From Fimbriimonadaceae bacterium (GTDB lineage: Bacteria > Armatimonadota > Fimbriimonadia > Fimbriimonadales > Fimbriimonadaceae), in NCBI GenBank assembly GCA_023957775.1, contig JAMLGR010000017.1, positions 31,824-95,823 of the forward strand: 64,000 nucleotides of DNA, read 5' to 3'. Below are positions 26,725 to 35,577 of this stretch, in pieces. The first letter of the stretch is position 1. Each line of letters starts with the position of its first letter. The position numbers and the translations under genes are program-made. The notes below the pieces were generated by a model that did no database searches, had not been told where the DNA came from, and worked only from the letters and a program-made list of their open reading frames with translations.

Positions 26725-28461
26725 ATGAGCGAAGAGAAATCGATCCGTGAGATCCGTCTGGAGAAGCTCGAGCGCATGCGCGCGCTCGGATGCGATCCGT
26801 ACCGCGTCGAGCGGTTCGACCGCACCGGGAGCGCCGAGGAGTTGCTCGGCCTCTTCCCCGCCGAGGGCGACCTCCCCGAGGGGCAGGCCCCGGAGGTTCG
26901 GTTCGCAGGACGCGTCGTCTCGTACCGGCTCATGGGCAAGGCGGGCTTCGCCCACCTTTCGGACGGCGACGCGAAGATTCAGGGCTACTTCAAGAAGGAC
27001 GAGCTGGGCGAGACGGGTTGGGAGCTGTACAACCTGCTCGATATCGGCGACCACGTGGGTGTGGTCGGGCACCTCTTCCTGACCCGCACCGGGGAGCGGT
27101 CGATCCACGTCAAGGAGCTGGTTCCGCTCAGCAAGTCGCTGCACGTGCTCCCGCTCGGCAAGGAGAAGGAGGGGCAGCAGTGGTACGGACTCTCCGACGT
27201 CGAGCAGCGCTACCGCCACCGCCATCTCGACCTGATCTGCAACCCCGACGCGCGGGACATGCTGATCAAGCGCATGAAGATCACGTCGGCCGTGCGGCGG
27301 TACATGGACGCGCTGGGCTACCTGGAAGCCGAAACTCCCATGCTCCAGGTCGTCGCTGGCGGCGCGGCGGCCCGCCCGTTCCTCACGCACTACAACGCGT
27401 ACGAGATGGACGTGAAGCTGCGCATCTCGCTCGAGCTGTATCTCAAGCGGCTGATCTGCGGCGACCTCCCGAAGGTTTATGAGGTCGGGCGCGTGTTCCG
27501 CAACGAGGGCGTCTCGAACCGGCATAGCCCCGAGTTCACGATGCTCGAGTTCTACGAGGCCTACACCGATCTCGAAGGGATGATGGAGCGAGTGGAAGGA
27601 CTCTTCCAACACGTCGCGCAAGAGGTGTTCGGCCAAACGCGCTTCGTCAAACGCGTCGCCCGCATGCATGTGGGTCCGGTGACCGTGCCCGACGGAACTT
27701 CGGAGGCTGAAGCACTCGCCATGGAGCGAGACCGCCGCGGACGGGACGCCGAACTCGACTTCGCCCAACCCTGGAAGCGCATCGACCTTCTGACGGCCAT
27801 TGAGGAAGCCCTCCACCTCGAACCAGGATCCCTCGCGGGCTGCCTCAAACTTGAAACGGAAGGGGAACGCATGGCCGCCTTCCAAGCGCAGGTCCTCCGC
27901 GGATTCGAGTCTCTGCCCGATGCGGGCGACAAGGACCAGCTCGACTTCGACGCGCATCCACATTTCAAACAACAGGTCGAGGGCGGTGGCTACCGCGTCT
28001 TCACGTTCTCGGGCCTCTCCTACCTGAATCCAAAGGAGGAGACCAACCTGGGCGGCCTGATCGAGAAGCTCCTCGAGGCGCTCGTCGAGGACATGCTCCA
28101 AGAGCCCACGTTCGTCGTCGGCTACCCGATCGAAACCAGCCCACTGGCCAAGAAGGACCCGGACAACCCACGACTGACCCGACGGTTCGAAGGGTATGTC
28201 CTGGGCCGCGAGATGTGCAACGCCTTTTCCGAGCTGAACGACCCGGTCGACCAGACCGAGCGCTTTCAACAGCAGCTCGACGAACGCGCCAAGGGCGATG
28301 ACGAGGCCCACCCGATGGACGAGGAGTATGTGTACGCGCTCGAGTCCGGCATGCCCCCGACCGGTGGGTGCGGCATCGGCATCGACCGCATGGCGATGGC
28401 CTTGCTCGGTGCCGACGTCATCCGCGAGGTCGTCCTGTTCCCCACGATGAAGCCGGAATAG
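26725..28461 (+). CDS. lysS: Lysyl-tRNA synthetase, class II
   Basis: 578 residues, about 75 longer than usual. Charges tRNA-Lys. N-terminal OB fold (residues 58-150, VRFAGRVVSYRLMGKAGFAH), motif 1 region QRYRHRHLDLICNPDARDML, motif 2 VFRNEGVSNRHSPEFTMLEF (residues 258-277), motif 3 GGCGIGIDRMAMALL (548-562). The extra length lies between motifs 2 and 3, about residues 308-440, including a segment rich in charged residues (ALAMERDRRGRDAELDF). YPIETSPLAKKD confirms lysine specificity. Preceded by heptad repeats and a TAAACT element; a hairpin of GGTTTGTGG/CCACAAACC follows. Confidence 0.97.
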   Translation: MSEEKSIREIRLEKLERMRALGCDPYRVERFDRTGSAEELLGLFPAEGDLPEGQAPEVRFAGRVVSYRLMGKAGFAHLSDGDAKIQGYFKKDELGETGWELYNLLDIGDHVGVVGHLFLTRTGERSIHVKELVPLSKSLHVLPLGKEKEGQQWYGLSDVEQRYRHRHLDLICNPDARDMLIKRMKITSAVRRYMDALGYLEAETPMLQVVAGGAAARPFLTHYNAYEMDVKLRISLELYLKRLICGDLPKVYEVGRVFRNEGVSNRHSPEFTMLEFYEAYTDLEGMMERVEGLFQHVAQEVFGQTRFVKRVARMHVGPVTVPDGTSEAEALAMERDRRGRDAELDFAQPWKRIDLLTAIEEALHLEPGSLAGCLKLETEGERMAAFQAQVLRGFESLPDAGDKDQLDFDAHPHFKQQVEGGGYRVFTFSGLSYLNPKEETNLGGLIEKLLEALVEDMLQEPTFVVGYPIETSPLAKKDPDNPRLTRRFEGYVLGREMCNAFSELNDPVDQTERFQQQLDERAKGDDEAHPMDEEYVYALESGMPPTGGCGIGIDRMAMALLGADVIREVVLFPTMKPE

Positions 28462-28514
28462 GTTTGTGGTTTGATGTCTCCCCCACAAACCACAAACCAC
28501 AAACCACAAACCTA
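28461..28514 (+). repeat. Heptad repeats (CAAACCA) with an inverted half, between lysS and pseudopilin
   Basis: GGTTTGTGGTTTG then, after 11 nt, CACAAACC repeated at 7-bp spacing to 28513. The two parts can pair as a long A/T-C/G stem. The direct copies end 4 nt before the TATAGT element of the next gene. Confidence 0.8.
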
Positions 28515-28516
28515 CG

Positions 28517-28522
28517 TATAGT
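28517..28522 (+). promoter_or_regulatory. Candidate -10 element (TATAGT) 5 nt before the second pseudopilin
   Basis: TATAGT, GAATC, ATG at 28528. Close to consensus and too near the ATG for a ribosome-binding site, so the message should be leaderless. Confidence 0.65.
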
Positions 28523-28527
28523 GAATC

Positions 28528-29331
28528 ATGGGTGTTCGGCGCGCGTTCACGCTGATCGAACTGCTCGTGGTCGTCACGATCATCGCGATTCTCGCCGCGA
28601 TCCTCTTCCCCGTCTTCGCGGCGGCGAAGGAGAGCGCCAAAGGCACGGTGTGCCTGAGCAACATGCGCCAGATGGGAATGGCCATGCAGCTCTACCTCGG
28701 CGACTACGACGACGTGTGGTTCCCCTCGCTCAGCCCGAGCGACCTCGGCCCGCAATTCGCGCCCGTCCAACCGTGGTTTGGCTACGACAACCACAACCAC
28801 GCCCTCTCGGGCGGCTTCGACGGGCGGATCTACGAGCCGGCGACCGGCCCCGCGCGGCCAGGGGCGCTTGATCCTTACATCAAAGGCCCAGGCATCATCC
28901 GCTGCCCCAGCATGCCGGGCGCGTGGCAGAGCGCTTACGCATCCAACTACTTCAATCCCGGCTTCAACTCGCCCTACTACATCACGAATCCGCTCGCGGC
29001 GGGCAGGGAGTTTGGGCCGAGCAGCAAGACCTTCTCGATCTGGAACGGACGGGTCGTGACCACGGGAGCGCCCGCCTCGGAAGTGGAGGAGCCAGCCTTC
29101 ACGCTCGTGGTCTGGGAGCATCTGGCCCAGGTGCCCGTGTGCAACTTCCTCCAGCAGGCCGACTGGTACGACTCGCCGCCCGACGACCCTTACCTCCGCA
29201 ATCACTTCCACTTCCTGCATCGGGACGCCGCGAACGCGCTGTGGGCGGACGGCCACGCCAAACGCATGACCTACTTCGGGCTGAAACGGCCGATGTTCAG
29301 CAGCCTCAAGAGCATCTACCCCGGGTATTAG
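28528..29331 (+). CDS. Pseudopilin with prepilin N-terminus, second copy
   Basis: 267 residues. N-terminus [18 protein letters not shown]: short basic leader, processing site before Phe, Glu at +5, hydrophobic helix to about residue 25, then FAAAKESAKGTVCLSNMRQM. The exported domain has aromatic-rich loops and a C-terminal LWADGHAKRMTYFGL, the counterpart of FADGHVKSL in the copy at 455. Same family, low overall identity. Monocistronic, apparently leaderless; the stop overlaps by 3 nt the stop of the convergent L7/L12-like gene. Confidence 0.9.
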   Translation: MGVRRAFTLIELLVVVTIIAILAAILFPVFAAAKESAKGTVCLSNMRQMGMAMQLYLGDYDDVWFPSLSPSDLGPQFAPVQPWFGYDNHNHALSGGFDGRIYEPATGPARPGALDPYIKGPGIIRCPSMPGAWQSAYASNYFNPGFNSPYYITNPLAAGREFGPSSKTFSIWNGRVVTTGAPASEVEEPAFTLVVWEHLAQVPVCNFLQQADWYDSPPDDPYLRNHFHFLHRDAANALWADGHAKRMTYFGLKRPMFSSLKSIYPGY

Positions 29332-29672
29332 CGGCGCCAGAGTCCGCGAAGAAAGCCGAAGAACGAGAGGTTCGGTTCGAGCCCGAGCTCTTTGGCTCTA
29401 GCCTCGATGGCCTCCTTGGAGTCCTTGAGGTCGGTGTGGGTCATCTGGCGGTGCAGCTTGATCGCCTCGATGAACTTCCCCTGGTGGAGGAGGGCGTCGA
29501 CCTGACCGTGCAGTTCGGGCGAAGGCAACACGCCCTCCATCTCGTGCTGGATCTGCTCCACGGCGTCCTTCGCCTCGCGGAGCGATGAACCGAACCGCTC
29601 CCGGTGCCAGGCCACGGCCCGGACCTTCTTGCCCTGGCGCACCAGATCGAGGAGTTCGCGGTCTTCGGTCAT
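29328..29672 (-). CDS. Protein with two L7/L12 C-terminal-domain-like repeats
   Basis: 114 residues from the ATG at 29672. Two similar halves: LLDLVRQGKKVRAVAWHRER with SLREAKDAVEQIQ, and VDALLHQGKFIEAIKLHRQM with DLKDSKEAIEARA. Each resembles the helical hairpin of ribosomal L7/L12 C-terminal domains, which binds translation factors. The Gly-rich loop and the N-terminal dimerisation domain of true L7/L12 are absent, so this is not the ribosomal protein itself. Short hydrophobic/basic C-terminus (FFGFLRGLWRR). Role unknown. Confidence 0.7.
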   Translation of the reverse strand: MTEDRELLDLVRQGKKVRAVAWHRERFGSSLREAKDAVEQIQHEMEGVLPSPELHGQVDALLHQGKFIEAIKLHRQMTHTDLKDSKEAIEARAKELGLEPNLSFFGFLRGLWRR

Positions 29673-29756
29673 CCCATCACTCTTACGGCCCGGCATTGTG
29701 CGAGGTTGCCGAGACCGGCTGAACGACCCGGGAACCTCGAGACACCTACGATCACC

Positions 29757-30635
29757 ATGATGAAGTTCAGCACAGGCACCACGGTCGCGCTCTTGGCGAC
29801 GCTCGCCCTTGCAGGATGCGGTTCGGCCGGCTACAGCGACCAGACCGCCGCGTCCAGCCCCGCCGCCAGCGTGGAATCGCGGGCCAGAGAGTCTACGGGC
29901 GACTCCGCCAAGGCCGAGGCGGGATTCGTCCCGGCTTCCAACCAAACCGTAGACGCGCCCAAGCGTGCGGTCATCCGCCAGGGCTCGCTGGCCGTCCGAG
30001 TCGGCGATCTCGAGAAGTCCGAGCGCGCCGCGGGCACCATCATCGCCGGTCTCGGCGGCTATGTGGACTCCGCGTCCAGCTCCGATTTGGCCGGTCAGAA
30101 ACCGATTCTCACCCTGTCGGCGCGCATTCCCGAGTCTGCGTTCGATCAGGCTCTGCGCGAGTTCGAGGCCCTGGGCACCCGCCTGAGCAAGCACGTCTCG
30201 TCGCAGGACGTCACCGGCGATCTCGCCGACTACGCGGCGCGCCTCACCACGATGCGCGCCAATGAGGAGTCACTGCGCAACATGCTCCGCAAGGCCAGCG
30301 ATTCCACGACGATCATGGAAGCCCAACGCCGACTCGCGGAAGCGCGGGGCGAGATCGAGGGTCTCCAAGCCCGTCTTGCATCCCTGAAGGGGCAGGCCGC
30401 CCTCTCGACGATCGAGCTGCGCCTCGAGCAGAGCGCGGAAACCGCCGGCACGAAGGACCCGCGATGGGGCGCCGAAGCCTGGGCGGCGGCCAGCGCTTCG
30501 GCCATGGACACGTTCCGGATCGTGCTGGGAGCGTTTCTCTGGTTCGTCGCGTACTCCCCGCTTTGGATCGTCGGCTACCTCGTCGTTCGGTTCCTTCGCG
30601 GTCGCAAGCGGCCAACGTCCAACGCGGCGGTGTGA
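29757..30635 (+). CDS. DUF4349 lipoprotein
   Basis: 292 residues from the ATG-ATG at 29757. Lipobox TLALAGC with Cys at residue 21. A polar linker precedes a DUF4349 domain: VIRQGSLAVRVGDLEKSERA, GGYVDSASSSDLAGQKPILT, LSARIPESAFDQALREFEAL, VTGDLADYAARLTTMRANEE. A coiled coil follows (about residues 170-215, EAQRRLAEARGEIEGLQARL), then a C-terminal membrane helix (FRIVLGAFLWFVAYSPLWIV) and a basic tail. The protein is thus anchored at both ends, the usual DUF4349 topology. Function unknown. Confidence 0.85.
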   Translation: MMKFSTGTTVALLATLALAGCGSAGYSDQTAASSPAASVESRARESTGDSAKAEAGFVPASNQTVDAPKRAVIRQGSLAVRVGDLEKSERAAGTIIAGLGGYVDSASSSDLAGQKPILTLSARIPESAFDQALREFEALGTRLSKHVSSQDVTGDLADYAARLTTMRANEESLRNMLRKASDSTTIMEAQRRLAEARGEIEGLQARLASLKGQAALSTIELRLEQSAETAGTKDPRWGAEAWAAASASAMDTFRIVLGAFLWFVAYSPLWIVGYLVVRFLRGRKRPTSNAAV

Positions 30636-30643
30636 AGAGGGGT

Positions 30644-33415
30644 CTAGGGGACGAGCGTGAACAACACCTCGTCCACGAAGACCCTCCAGGGCGCGGTCGT
30701 CTCGGAGGCGACCTCGTTCCAGCCCAGCCGCGCCTTAACGCGCCGCGTTCCAGGCTGGATGAACCGCGCGATCGGCGCGGGTGCCGTCGCCAAGACTTGG
30801 GAGTCCGACGTGGAGGCGACCGACCCCGTCAACCGGACCCACGCTGCCGCCGAGTAGTCGTACAGGTCCACGTAGCGGAAGATGCCCGAGGCGTTCACTC
30901 GGGACTCCACGCGGACCGTCAAGGCCGTGCCGCCCGTTACCGGGGCGACGCCCTCCGCGTTGAGCTGCACCATGTAGCCCACCTCTTCCGCCGCCAGGTT
31001 GCGGCGGCCGACCACGCAGCGATCGTCGCTGAGAAAGAGCTGCTGAAGGCGCCCCGACTCGTGGATACCCGGGACCACCGAGAAGCTCCTCGGCGAAAAC
31101 GGCTCGACGTCCGCCACGGTGGCAAGCCAGACGCCGCGGCCGTGCGTTACCGCCATCAACGTCGCGTCGTCCTTCCAGATCAGCTCGTCGATCGGCACGG
31201 TTCCAGGGCCGTCGCTGAGGTTCGTCCAGGTGGCGCCGTCGTCGCTCGAAGTGAAGATCCCCAGGTCCGTTCCCGCGTACCAGAAGTTCGGTTTGGTGCG
31301 GTGCTGGGCGAGGGCGCTGACCGGCAGGCTCGGCAAGGCGAAGGCCCCCGATCCGGCGACGGGAGCCCACGATGCCCCGCCGTCGGTCGTCCGCCAAATG
31401 TTGTCGGCCTCCCATCCCATGAAGCTCACGGTCACGCGGTTCACGTCGCTGCGATCGATCACGATGCGGGAGATCCAGCGCTGGGGCAGGCCCACGCCGT
31501 TACGGTCCACACGCACCCAGGTCGGGGTCGTGGCCGTGCCGTTGGACGTCTTGTAAAGGTGCCCGTCGTTGTGCCCGGCCCAGATCACGTTCTCGTCGCC
31601 CTCCGCCACGGAGGCGGTGGAGAGGTTCCACGGGTTGTTGTCTGCGAAGTGGGCGCGGTCGATTTTTCCACCTTCGGCGACGTTGCTCGGACGGATGGAA
31701 GGTTTGATGCTCGTCCACGTGTTGGAGGTGCGGACGGCGTTGTTGCGCCACAGCTCTTCGCCGCACGCCAGCATTCGGTTGCCGTTGTTCGGGTCGATGA
31801 GGAAGAACGGGATGAAGTTGTAGTTGTTCGCCGAACCGGCACCCGGTGGGGCCACGTTGCCGCTGAACGATCCGCCTCCGTTGTTGCTGCGCCGTAGGTT
31901 CATGTACTGGCTTCCGCCGTAGAGGTAGTTCGCATTGAAGGGATCGGCCGCGCAGAACCCGCCGTCGCCCCCGATCACATTCGAGTTCCAATTCATCGGA
32001 TCGCCCGTGTAGCGGTTGGTGCCGTTGTCCTGCGCCCCCGCGAGCACCACGCCGTTCGCATTCACGGCCGCGCCGTAGAACTGAGTCACTCCAAGATTGT
32101 TGTTGAGGTTCACCACCGGGTTGGAGTAGGCGTTGTCGGCCCGGTAGATCCCTCCGTCGCAACCGAAGAACAGCTTGCGCTTGGACGTCCCGTCGAACCC
32201 GTTCTCCGGAACGATCGCGTGCATGTCGGCATGAACGCCCGAAAACGCCTGGGAGAGCGAAGTGCCGGCGTTCGTGCTCCGATAGAGGTACACCCCGCCC
32301 ACGACCAGGGTGTTCGCGTTGGTCGGATCCACCCACAGCGTGTTGTTGTAGTGGTTGTACGTCCCGATCCCACCACCGGACGTGCGCAACGCGTACGAGT
32401 GGCCGCCGTCGGTGGAGCGGTAAATCTTGATGGAATTCGCCTCGCTCAACGAGCAGAACACCGTCCCCGGAGCGCTTTTGGCGAAGGCGAACTCTTGCCG
32501 GTCGCCATCGATCCCGGTGGCGGCCGTCCAGGTCAGCCCGTTGTCTTCGGACACGTAGCCGCTCGAATGCTCGACGCCGGTGACCAGGTGGTTGGCGTCG
32601 TTCGGGTCCCGTTTGAGGTCGAGGCACCACCCGGCGAGCCGCCGAGTCCAGCTCGCGCCGCCATTGGTCGAACGCCAGATGCCCGTGGAGGTCGCGACCA
32701 GGATGCTGGTCGGGTCGTTCGGGTCGATCGCCATCCGATTGACGAACCAGAAGTCCGGCGTGGCCGTGCTGGGAATGCGATCCCACGTATGGCCCCCGTC
32801 GGTGGATTTGAAGATCCCCGAACCCCGCATCGTGGCCGTGTTGGACGACCCTTCGACCGCGTCGAAAAACCCCTCGCCAGTTCCCGCGTAGAGCACATCG
32901 GGATCGACGGGGTCCAAAGCCATGCACCCGATCGCCAACGTCGCCATGAAGTCGTCCATCGGCGTCCAGTTCGCCCCGCCGTCGGTCGTCTTCCAGACGC
33001 CTCCCGCCGCCGTGCCCAGCCACATCGTGTTCGGGTCGTCGGGATGGATCAGGATCGCGCGCAACCGGCCGCCGATCTGGCCCGGACCAATCCACGACCA
33101 GCTTCCGGAGTAGATCCCAGCCAATGGCCGGTTCTTGGCATGACGCATGGTGTCCAGCTGCTCCATCGCGCGCTCGATCGCCCGCTCGGGCACGATGCCG
33201 CCTTGGCTCAGGCGTTGCTGGTAGCGAAACCGGGCGGCCTCGACCGCGCCGCTGAACGCACTCTCGTCGTCGTTGCGCGCCAAGGATTTGGCGTCGATTC
33301 TAGGGAATTCGGGGTCGGGCCGCCGTGTCTCCGAAGGCACGGAAACGCATCCCGAAACGAAGACGGTCAGTGCGATCGCGCCCGCAAGGCTTGAGGCCCA
33401 CCTGGTCCAGACCAT
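30644..33415 (-). CDS. Large lipoprotein with BNR/sortilin-type beta-propeller repeats
   Basis: 923 residues from the ATG at 33415, with GGGAG 7 nt upstream. Lipobox VFVSGC (Cys about residue 23). From about residue 90 to 800 there are repeated Asp-box units: TTDGGANWTP, STDGGHTWDR, STNGGASWTR, STDGGHSYAL, TTDGGASWAP, SSDDGATWTN, often preceded by DPNDP loops. This is the pattern of VPS10/sortilin-like and sialidase-like propellers, probably two propellers of 7-10 blades. A last domain of about 130 residues (TGGTALTVRVESRVNASGIF) looks like a carbohydrate- or protein-binding beta sandwich. No sialidase active-site set is seen, so a binding role is more likely. Confidence 0.82.
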   Translation of the reverse strand: MVWTRWASSLAGAIALTVFVSGCVSVPSETRRPDPEFPRIDAKSLARNDDESAFSGAVEAARFRYQQRLSQGGIVPERAIERAMEQLDTMRHAKNRPLAGIYSGSWSWIGPGQIGGRLRAILIHPDDPNTMWLGTAAGGVWKTTDGGANWTPMDDFMATLAIGCMALDPVDPDVLYAGTGEGFFDAVEGSSNTATMRGSGIFKSTDGGHTWDRIPSTATPDFWFVNRMAIDPNDPTSILVATSTGIWRSTNGGASWTRRLAGWCLDLKRDPNDANHLVTGVEHSSGYVSEDNGLTWTAATGIDGDRQEFAFAKSAPGTVFCSLSEANSIKIYRSTDGGHSYALRTSGGGIGTYNHYNNTLWVDPTNANTLVVGGVYLYRSTNAGTSLSQAFSGVHADMHAIVPENGFDGTSKRKLFFGCDGGIYRADNAYSNPVVNLNNNLGVTQFYGAAVNANGVVLAGAQDNGTNRYTGDPMNWNSNVIGGDGGFCAADPFNANYLYGGSQYMNLRRSNNGGGSFSGNVAPPGAGSANNYNFIPFFLIDPNNGNRMLACGEELWRNNAVRTSNTWTSIKPSIRPSNVAEGGKIDRAHFADNNPWNLSTASVAEGDENVIWAGHNDGHLYKTSNGTATTPTWVRVDRNGVGLPQRWISRIVIDRSDVNRVTVSFMGWEADNIWRTTDGGASWAPVAGSGAFALPSLPVSALAQHRTKPNFWYAGTDLGIFTSSDDGATWTNLSDGPGTVPIDELIWKDDATLMAVTHGRGVWLATVADVEPFSPRSFSVVPGIHESGRLQQLFLSDDRCVVGRRNLAAEEVGYMVQLNAEGVAPVTGGTALTVRVESRVNASGIFRYVDLYDYSAAAWVRLTGSVASTSDSQVLATAPAPIARFIQPGTRRVKARLGWNEVASETTAPWRVFVDEVLFTLVP

Positions 33416-33458
33416 TCCACACTCCCACGGCGAGGGCCGATGCGTCCCGCCGCGCCTC

Positions 33459-33467
33459 ACTGTAACA
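33459..33467 (-). promoter_or_regulatory. Candidate extended -10 promoter of the BNR lipoprotein
   Basis: On the minus strand TGTTACAGT, about 44 nt before the ATG at 33415. With a GGGAG site near the start this gene has a normal leader, unlike many neighbours. The rest of 33468-33549 has a degenerate TTTCACGCGGAGGACGCAA repeat and nothing else. Confidence 0.45.
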
Positions 33468-33549
33468 CGAATTTGGGAGGGCGCGGATGAGGCGCGCGAT
33501 GTTTCACGCGGAGGACGCAATGGTCGCCAAGGGAAAGCTCACGCGTTTG

Positions 33550-34143
33550 TTAGGAATCGGCGACGACTTCTTTTGGGAACTTAACCGCGGTGCCGGGCTT
33601 GATGCCGAGCTTCTTCGCCGTCCCTGCCTTCAATTCGACGACGAACTGCCCGGCCGCGTCTGCGGGCAGGGATGTTTCGTCGTAGGGTTTGCCGTGGGCG
33701 ATGTTGATCACCTTACGGTCGGAGGACACGTACAGAATGTCGAGCGGCAAGGGCGTGTTGTGCATCCAGAACTGGAACTTCTCCTTCGGCACCGGCTCGG
33801 GGAACACGAAGAGCATCGCCTCATCGTCCCGCACGTCTTTGGTTTCGAGGTGCATCATCCCCTCCTCGCGCTTGCCCGGCGTGTCCATCACCCACGCCTT
33901 GAACTTGTGCGAGCCCAAGAACAGGTCCACCACCTTCAGCTCCGACAGTTGGTAGACGCGGAGCATGTTGTAACGCGGGTCCTTGGCCGCCTGTTGCGGG
34001 TCGGTGTCCGCGGGGGCGGGATCGGCGACGGTCGTCGTGGGCTGCTCCACCGGTGGTTTCGGCTCGTGCACGACGGGCTTCTCGATCGTCGGCGAGCAAG
34101 ACGCCACGATGGCGGCGAGGGCGAGCATCGTCACGGTGCGCAT
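33550..34143 (-). CDS. DUF192 lipoprotein
   Basis: 197 residues from the ATG at 34143, chosen because TACAAT ends 7 nt before it; another Met lies 3 codons upstream. Lipobox LAAIVASC, then a Pro/Thr-rich linker to about residue 50. DUF192 domain: DTPGKREEGMMHLETKDVRD, AMLFVFPEPVPKEKFQFWMH, NTPLPLDILYVSSDRKVINI, ELKAGTAKKLGIKPGTAVKF. DUF192 proteins are small exported beta proteins of unknown function; some are linked to extracellular or archaeal surface traits. Divergent from the tryptophanase-family gene by 53 nt. Confidence 0.9.
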   Translation of the reverse strand: MRTVTMLALAAIVASCSPTIEKPVVHEPKPPVEQPTTTVADPAPADTDPQQAAKDPRYNMLRVYQLSELKVVDLFLGSHKFKAWVMDTPGKREEGMMHLETKDVRDDEAMLFVFPEPVPKEKFQFWMHNTPLPLDILYVSSDRKVINIAHGKPYDETSLPADAAGQFVVELKAGTAKKLGIKPGTAVKFPKEVVADS

Positions 34144-34150
34144 CGGTTGC

Positions 34151-34156
34151 ATTGTA
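34151..34156 (-). promoter_or_regulatory. Candidate -10 element (TACAAT) for the DUF192 gene
   Basis: On the minus strand TACAAT, GCAACCG, ATG at 34143. Divergent partner of the CATAAT at 34185. Confidence 0.6.
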
Positions 34157-34184
34157 CAGCGACAGCCGACACGCCCCATCCCCC

Positions 34185-34190
34185 CATAAT
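34185..34190 (+). promoter_or_regulatory. Candidate -10 element (CATAAT) for the tryptophanase-family gene
   Basis: CATAAT, CGGGCC, ATG at 34197. 28 nt from the divergent TACAAT. Confidence 0.55.
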
Positions 34191-34196
34191 CGGGCC

Positions 34197-35573
34197 ATGC
34201 GCGAGATCATCGAGCCGTTCCGCATCAAATCCGTCGAGCCCATCCGGTTCACCGATGTCGAGGAGAGGGAGGCGATCCTCCGCAAAGCGGCGTGGAACGT
34301 CTTCCGCATCGACGCCGACGACGTGCTGATCGACCTTCTCACAGACTCTGGCACGAGCGCGATGTCGGCCGCCCAGTGGGGCGCCATCATGATCGGCGAC
34401 GAGAGCTACGCCGGTTCGCGGAGCTTCCACCGTTTCGAAGGAGCCGTCCGCAAGATCTTCGGGTTCAAACACGTGATCCCCACGCACCAGGGACGCGCGT
34501 CTGAGAAGATCTTGATGAGCCTCGTCGGCGGCGCCGGGAAGACGATTCCGAACAACAACCATTTCGACACCACCCGGGCCAATATCGAGTTCACGGGCGC
34601 CCGTGCCGCAGACCTGGTGATCGACGAGGGGCGCGACTTCGACTCGGAGCATCCGTTCAAGGGGAATCTCGACATCGCCAAGCTCGCGGCGCTGCTCGAG
34701 GAGGTGGGGCCCGCGAACGTGCCGATCGGGATGATCACCGTCACCAACAACACGGGGGGCGGCCAACCCGTGTCGATGGAGAACATCCGGGACGTCTCGC
34801 GTCTGCTGCGGTCGAACGGAATCCCCTTCATCGTCGACGCGTGCCGCTTCGCCGAAAACGCCTTTTTCATCAAGCAGCGGGAACCGGGATATGCCGACAA
34901 GACGCCGCTGGCGATCGCCCAGGAGATGTTCTCCCATGCCGATGGGGCCACGATGAGCCTGAAGAAGGACGGATTTGGGAACATCGGGGGATTCCTCGCG
35001 TTGAACGACGACACCCTCGCCGAAGGAGCCCGCAACCTGCTCATCCTCACCGAAGGCTTCCCCACCTACGGCGGTCTCGCCGGTCGGGACCTCGAGGCGC
35101 TTGCCGTCGGGTTGGAGGAGGTTCTCGACGAGCGCTACCTTCAGTACCGCCTGGCCACCGTGCGATTTCTGGCCAAGAGGCTCACGGACGCGGGCGTCGC
35201 GATCGTGCGGCCCCCGGGCGGCCACGCGGTGTACATCGACGCCAAGCGCTTCTATCCCCACATCCCCCCGTCCCAGTTCCCAGGCCAGGTGCTCGTTTGC
35301 GAGCTGTACCGGCGCGGCGGTGTCCGCGCTGTCGAGATCGGATCCCTGATGTTCGGGCGTTGCGAAGACGGCGTGGAGACTGCCGCTGACCGCGAGCTCG
35401 TGCGTCTGGCGTTGCCGCGAAGGGCCTATACGCAGGCCCACGTGGGCTACGTGGGCGAGGTGCTCTGCGAGATGTACGCCGAACGAGAGTCGGCTAAGGG
35501 TCTGCGGATCGTCAAACAAGCACCGTATCTGAGGCACTTCACCGCCGAACTGGCACCCCTGGGAACCGACTGA
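34197..35573 (+). CDS. Tryptophanase / tyrosine phenol-lyase family enzyme
   Basis: 458 residues, normal length for these PLP beta-eliminating lyases. They split L-tryptophan to indole, or L-tyrosine to phenol, with pyruvate and ammonia. Family blocks: EPFRIKSVEPIRFTDVEERE at the start, LTDSGTSAMSAAQWGAIMIG, HVIPTHQGRASEKILMSLV, DACRFAENAFFIKQRE, the PLP lysine in TMSLKKDGFGNIGGF, GFPTYGGLAGRDLEALAVGL, PPGGHAVYIDAKRF, RRAYTQAHVGYV. Both substrate types share these; I cannot decide between them, although the Arg-Arg before AYTQ is more TPL-like. Monocistronic; no transporter (mtr/tnaB) or leader peptide is adjacent. Its stop is 4 nt from a repeat array. Confidence 0.92.
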   Translation: MREIIEPFRIKSVEPIRFTDVEEREAILRKAAWNVFRIDADDVLIDLLTDSGTSAMSAAQWGAIMIGDESYAGSRSFHRFEGAVRKIFGFKHVIPTHQGRASEKILMSLVGGAGKTIPNNNHFDTTRANIEFTGARAADLVIDEGRDFDSEHPFKGNLDIAKLAALLEEVGPANVPIGMITVTNNTGGGQPVSMENIRDVSRLLRSNGIPFIVDACRFAENAFFIKQREPGYADKTPLAIAQEMFSHADGATMSLKKDGFGNIGGFLALNDDTLAEGARNLLILTEGFPTYGGLAGRDLEALAVGLEEVLDERYLQYRLATVRFLAKRLTDAGVAIVRPPGGHAVYIDAKRFYPHIPPSQFPGQVLVCELYRRGGVRAVEIGSLMFGRCEDGVETAADRELVRLALPRRAYTQAHVGYVGEVLCEMYAERESAKGLRIVKQAPYLRHFTAELAPLGTD

Positions 35574-35577
35574 TCCC

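Noticed and set aside
29673..30194. Long N-terminal extension of the L7/L12-like protein
   Set aside because: It is antisense to the DUF4349 lipoprotein gene and has no similarity to the repeats; the ATG at 29672 starts the first repeat directly.
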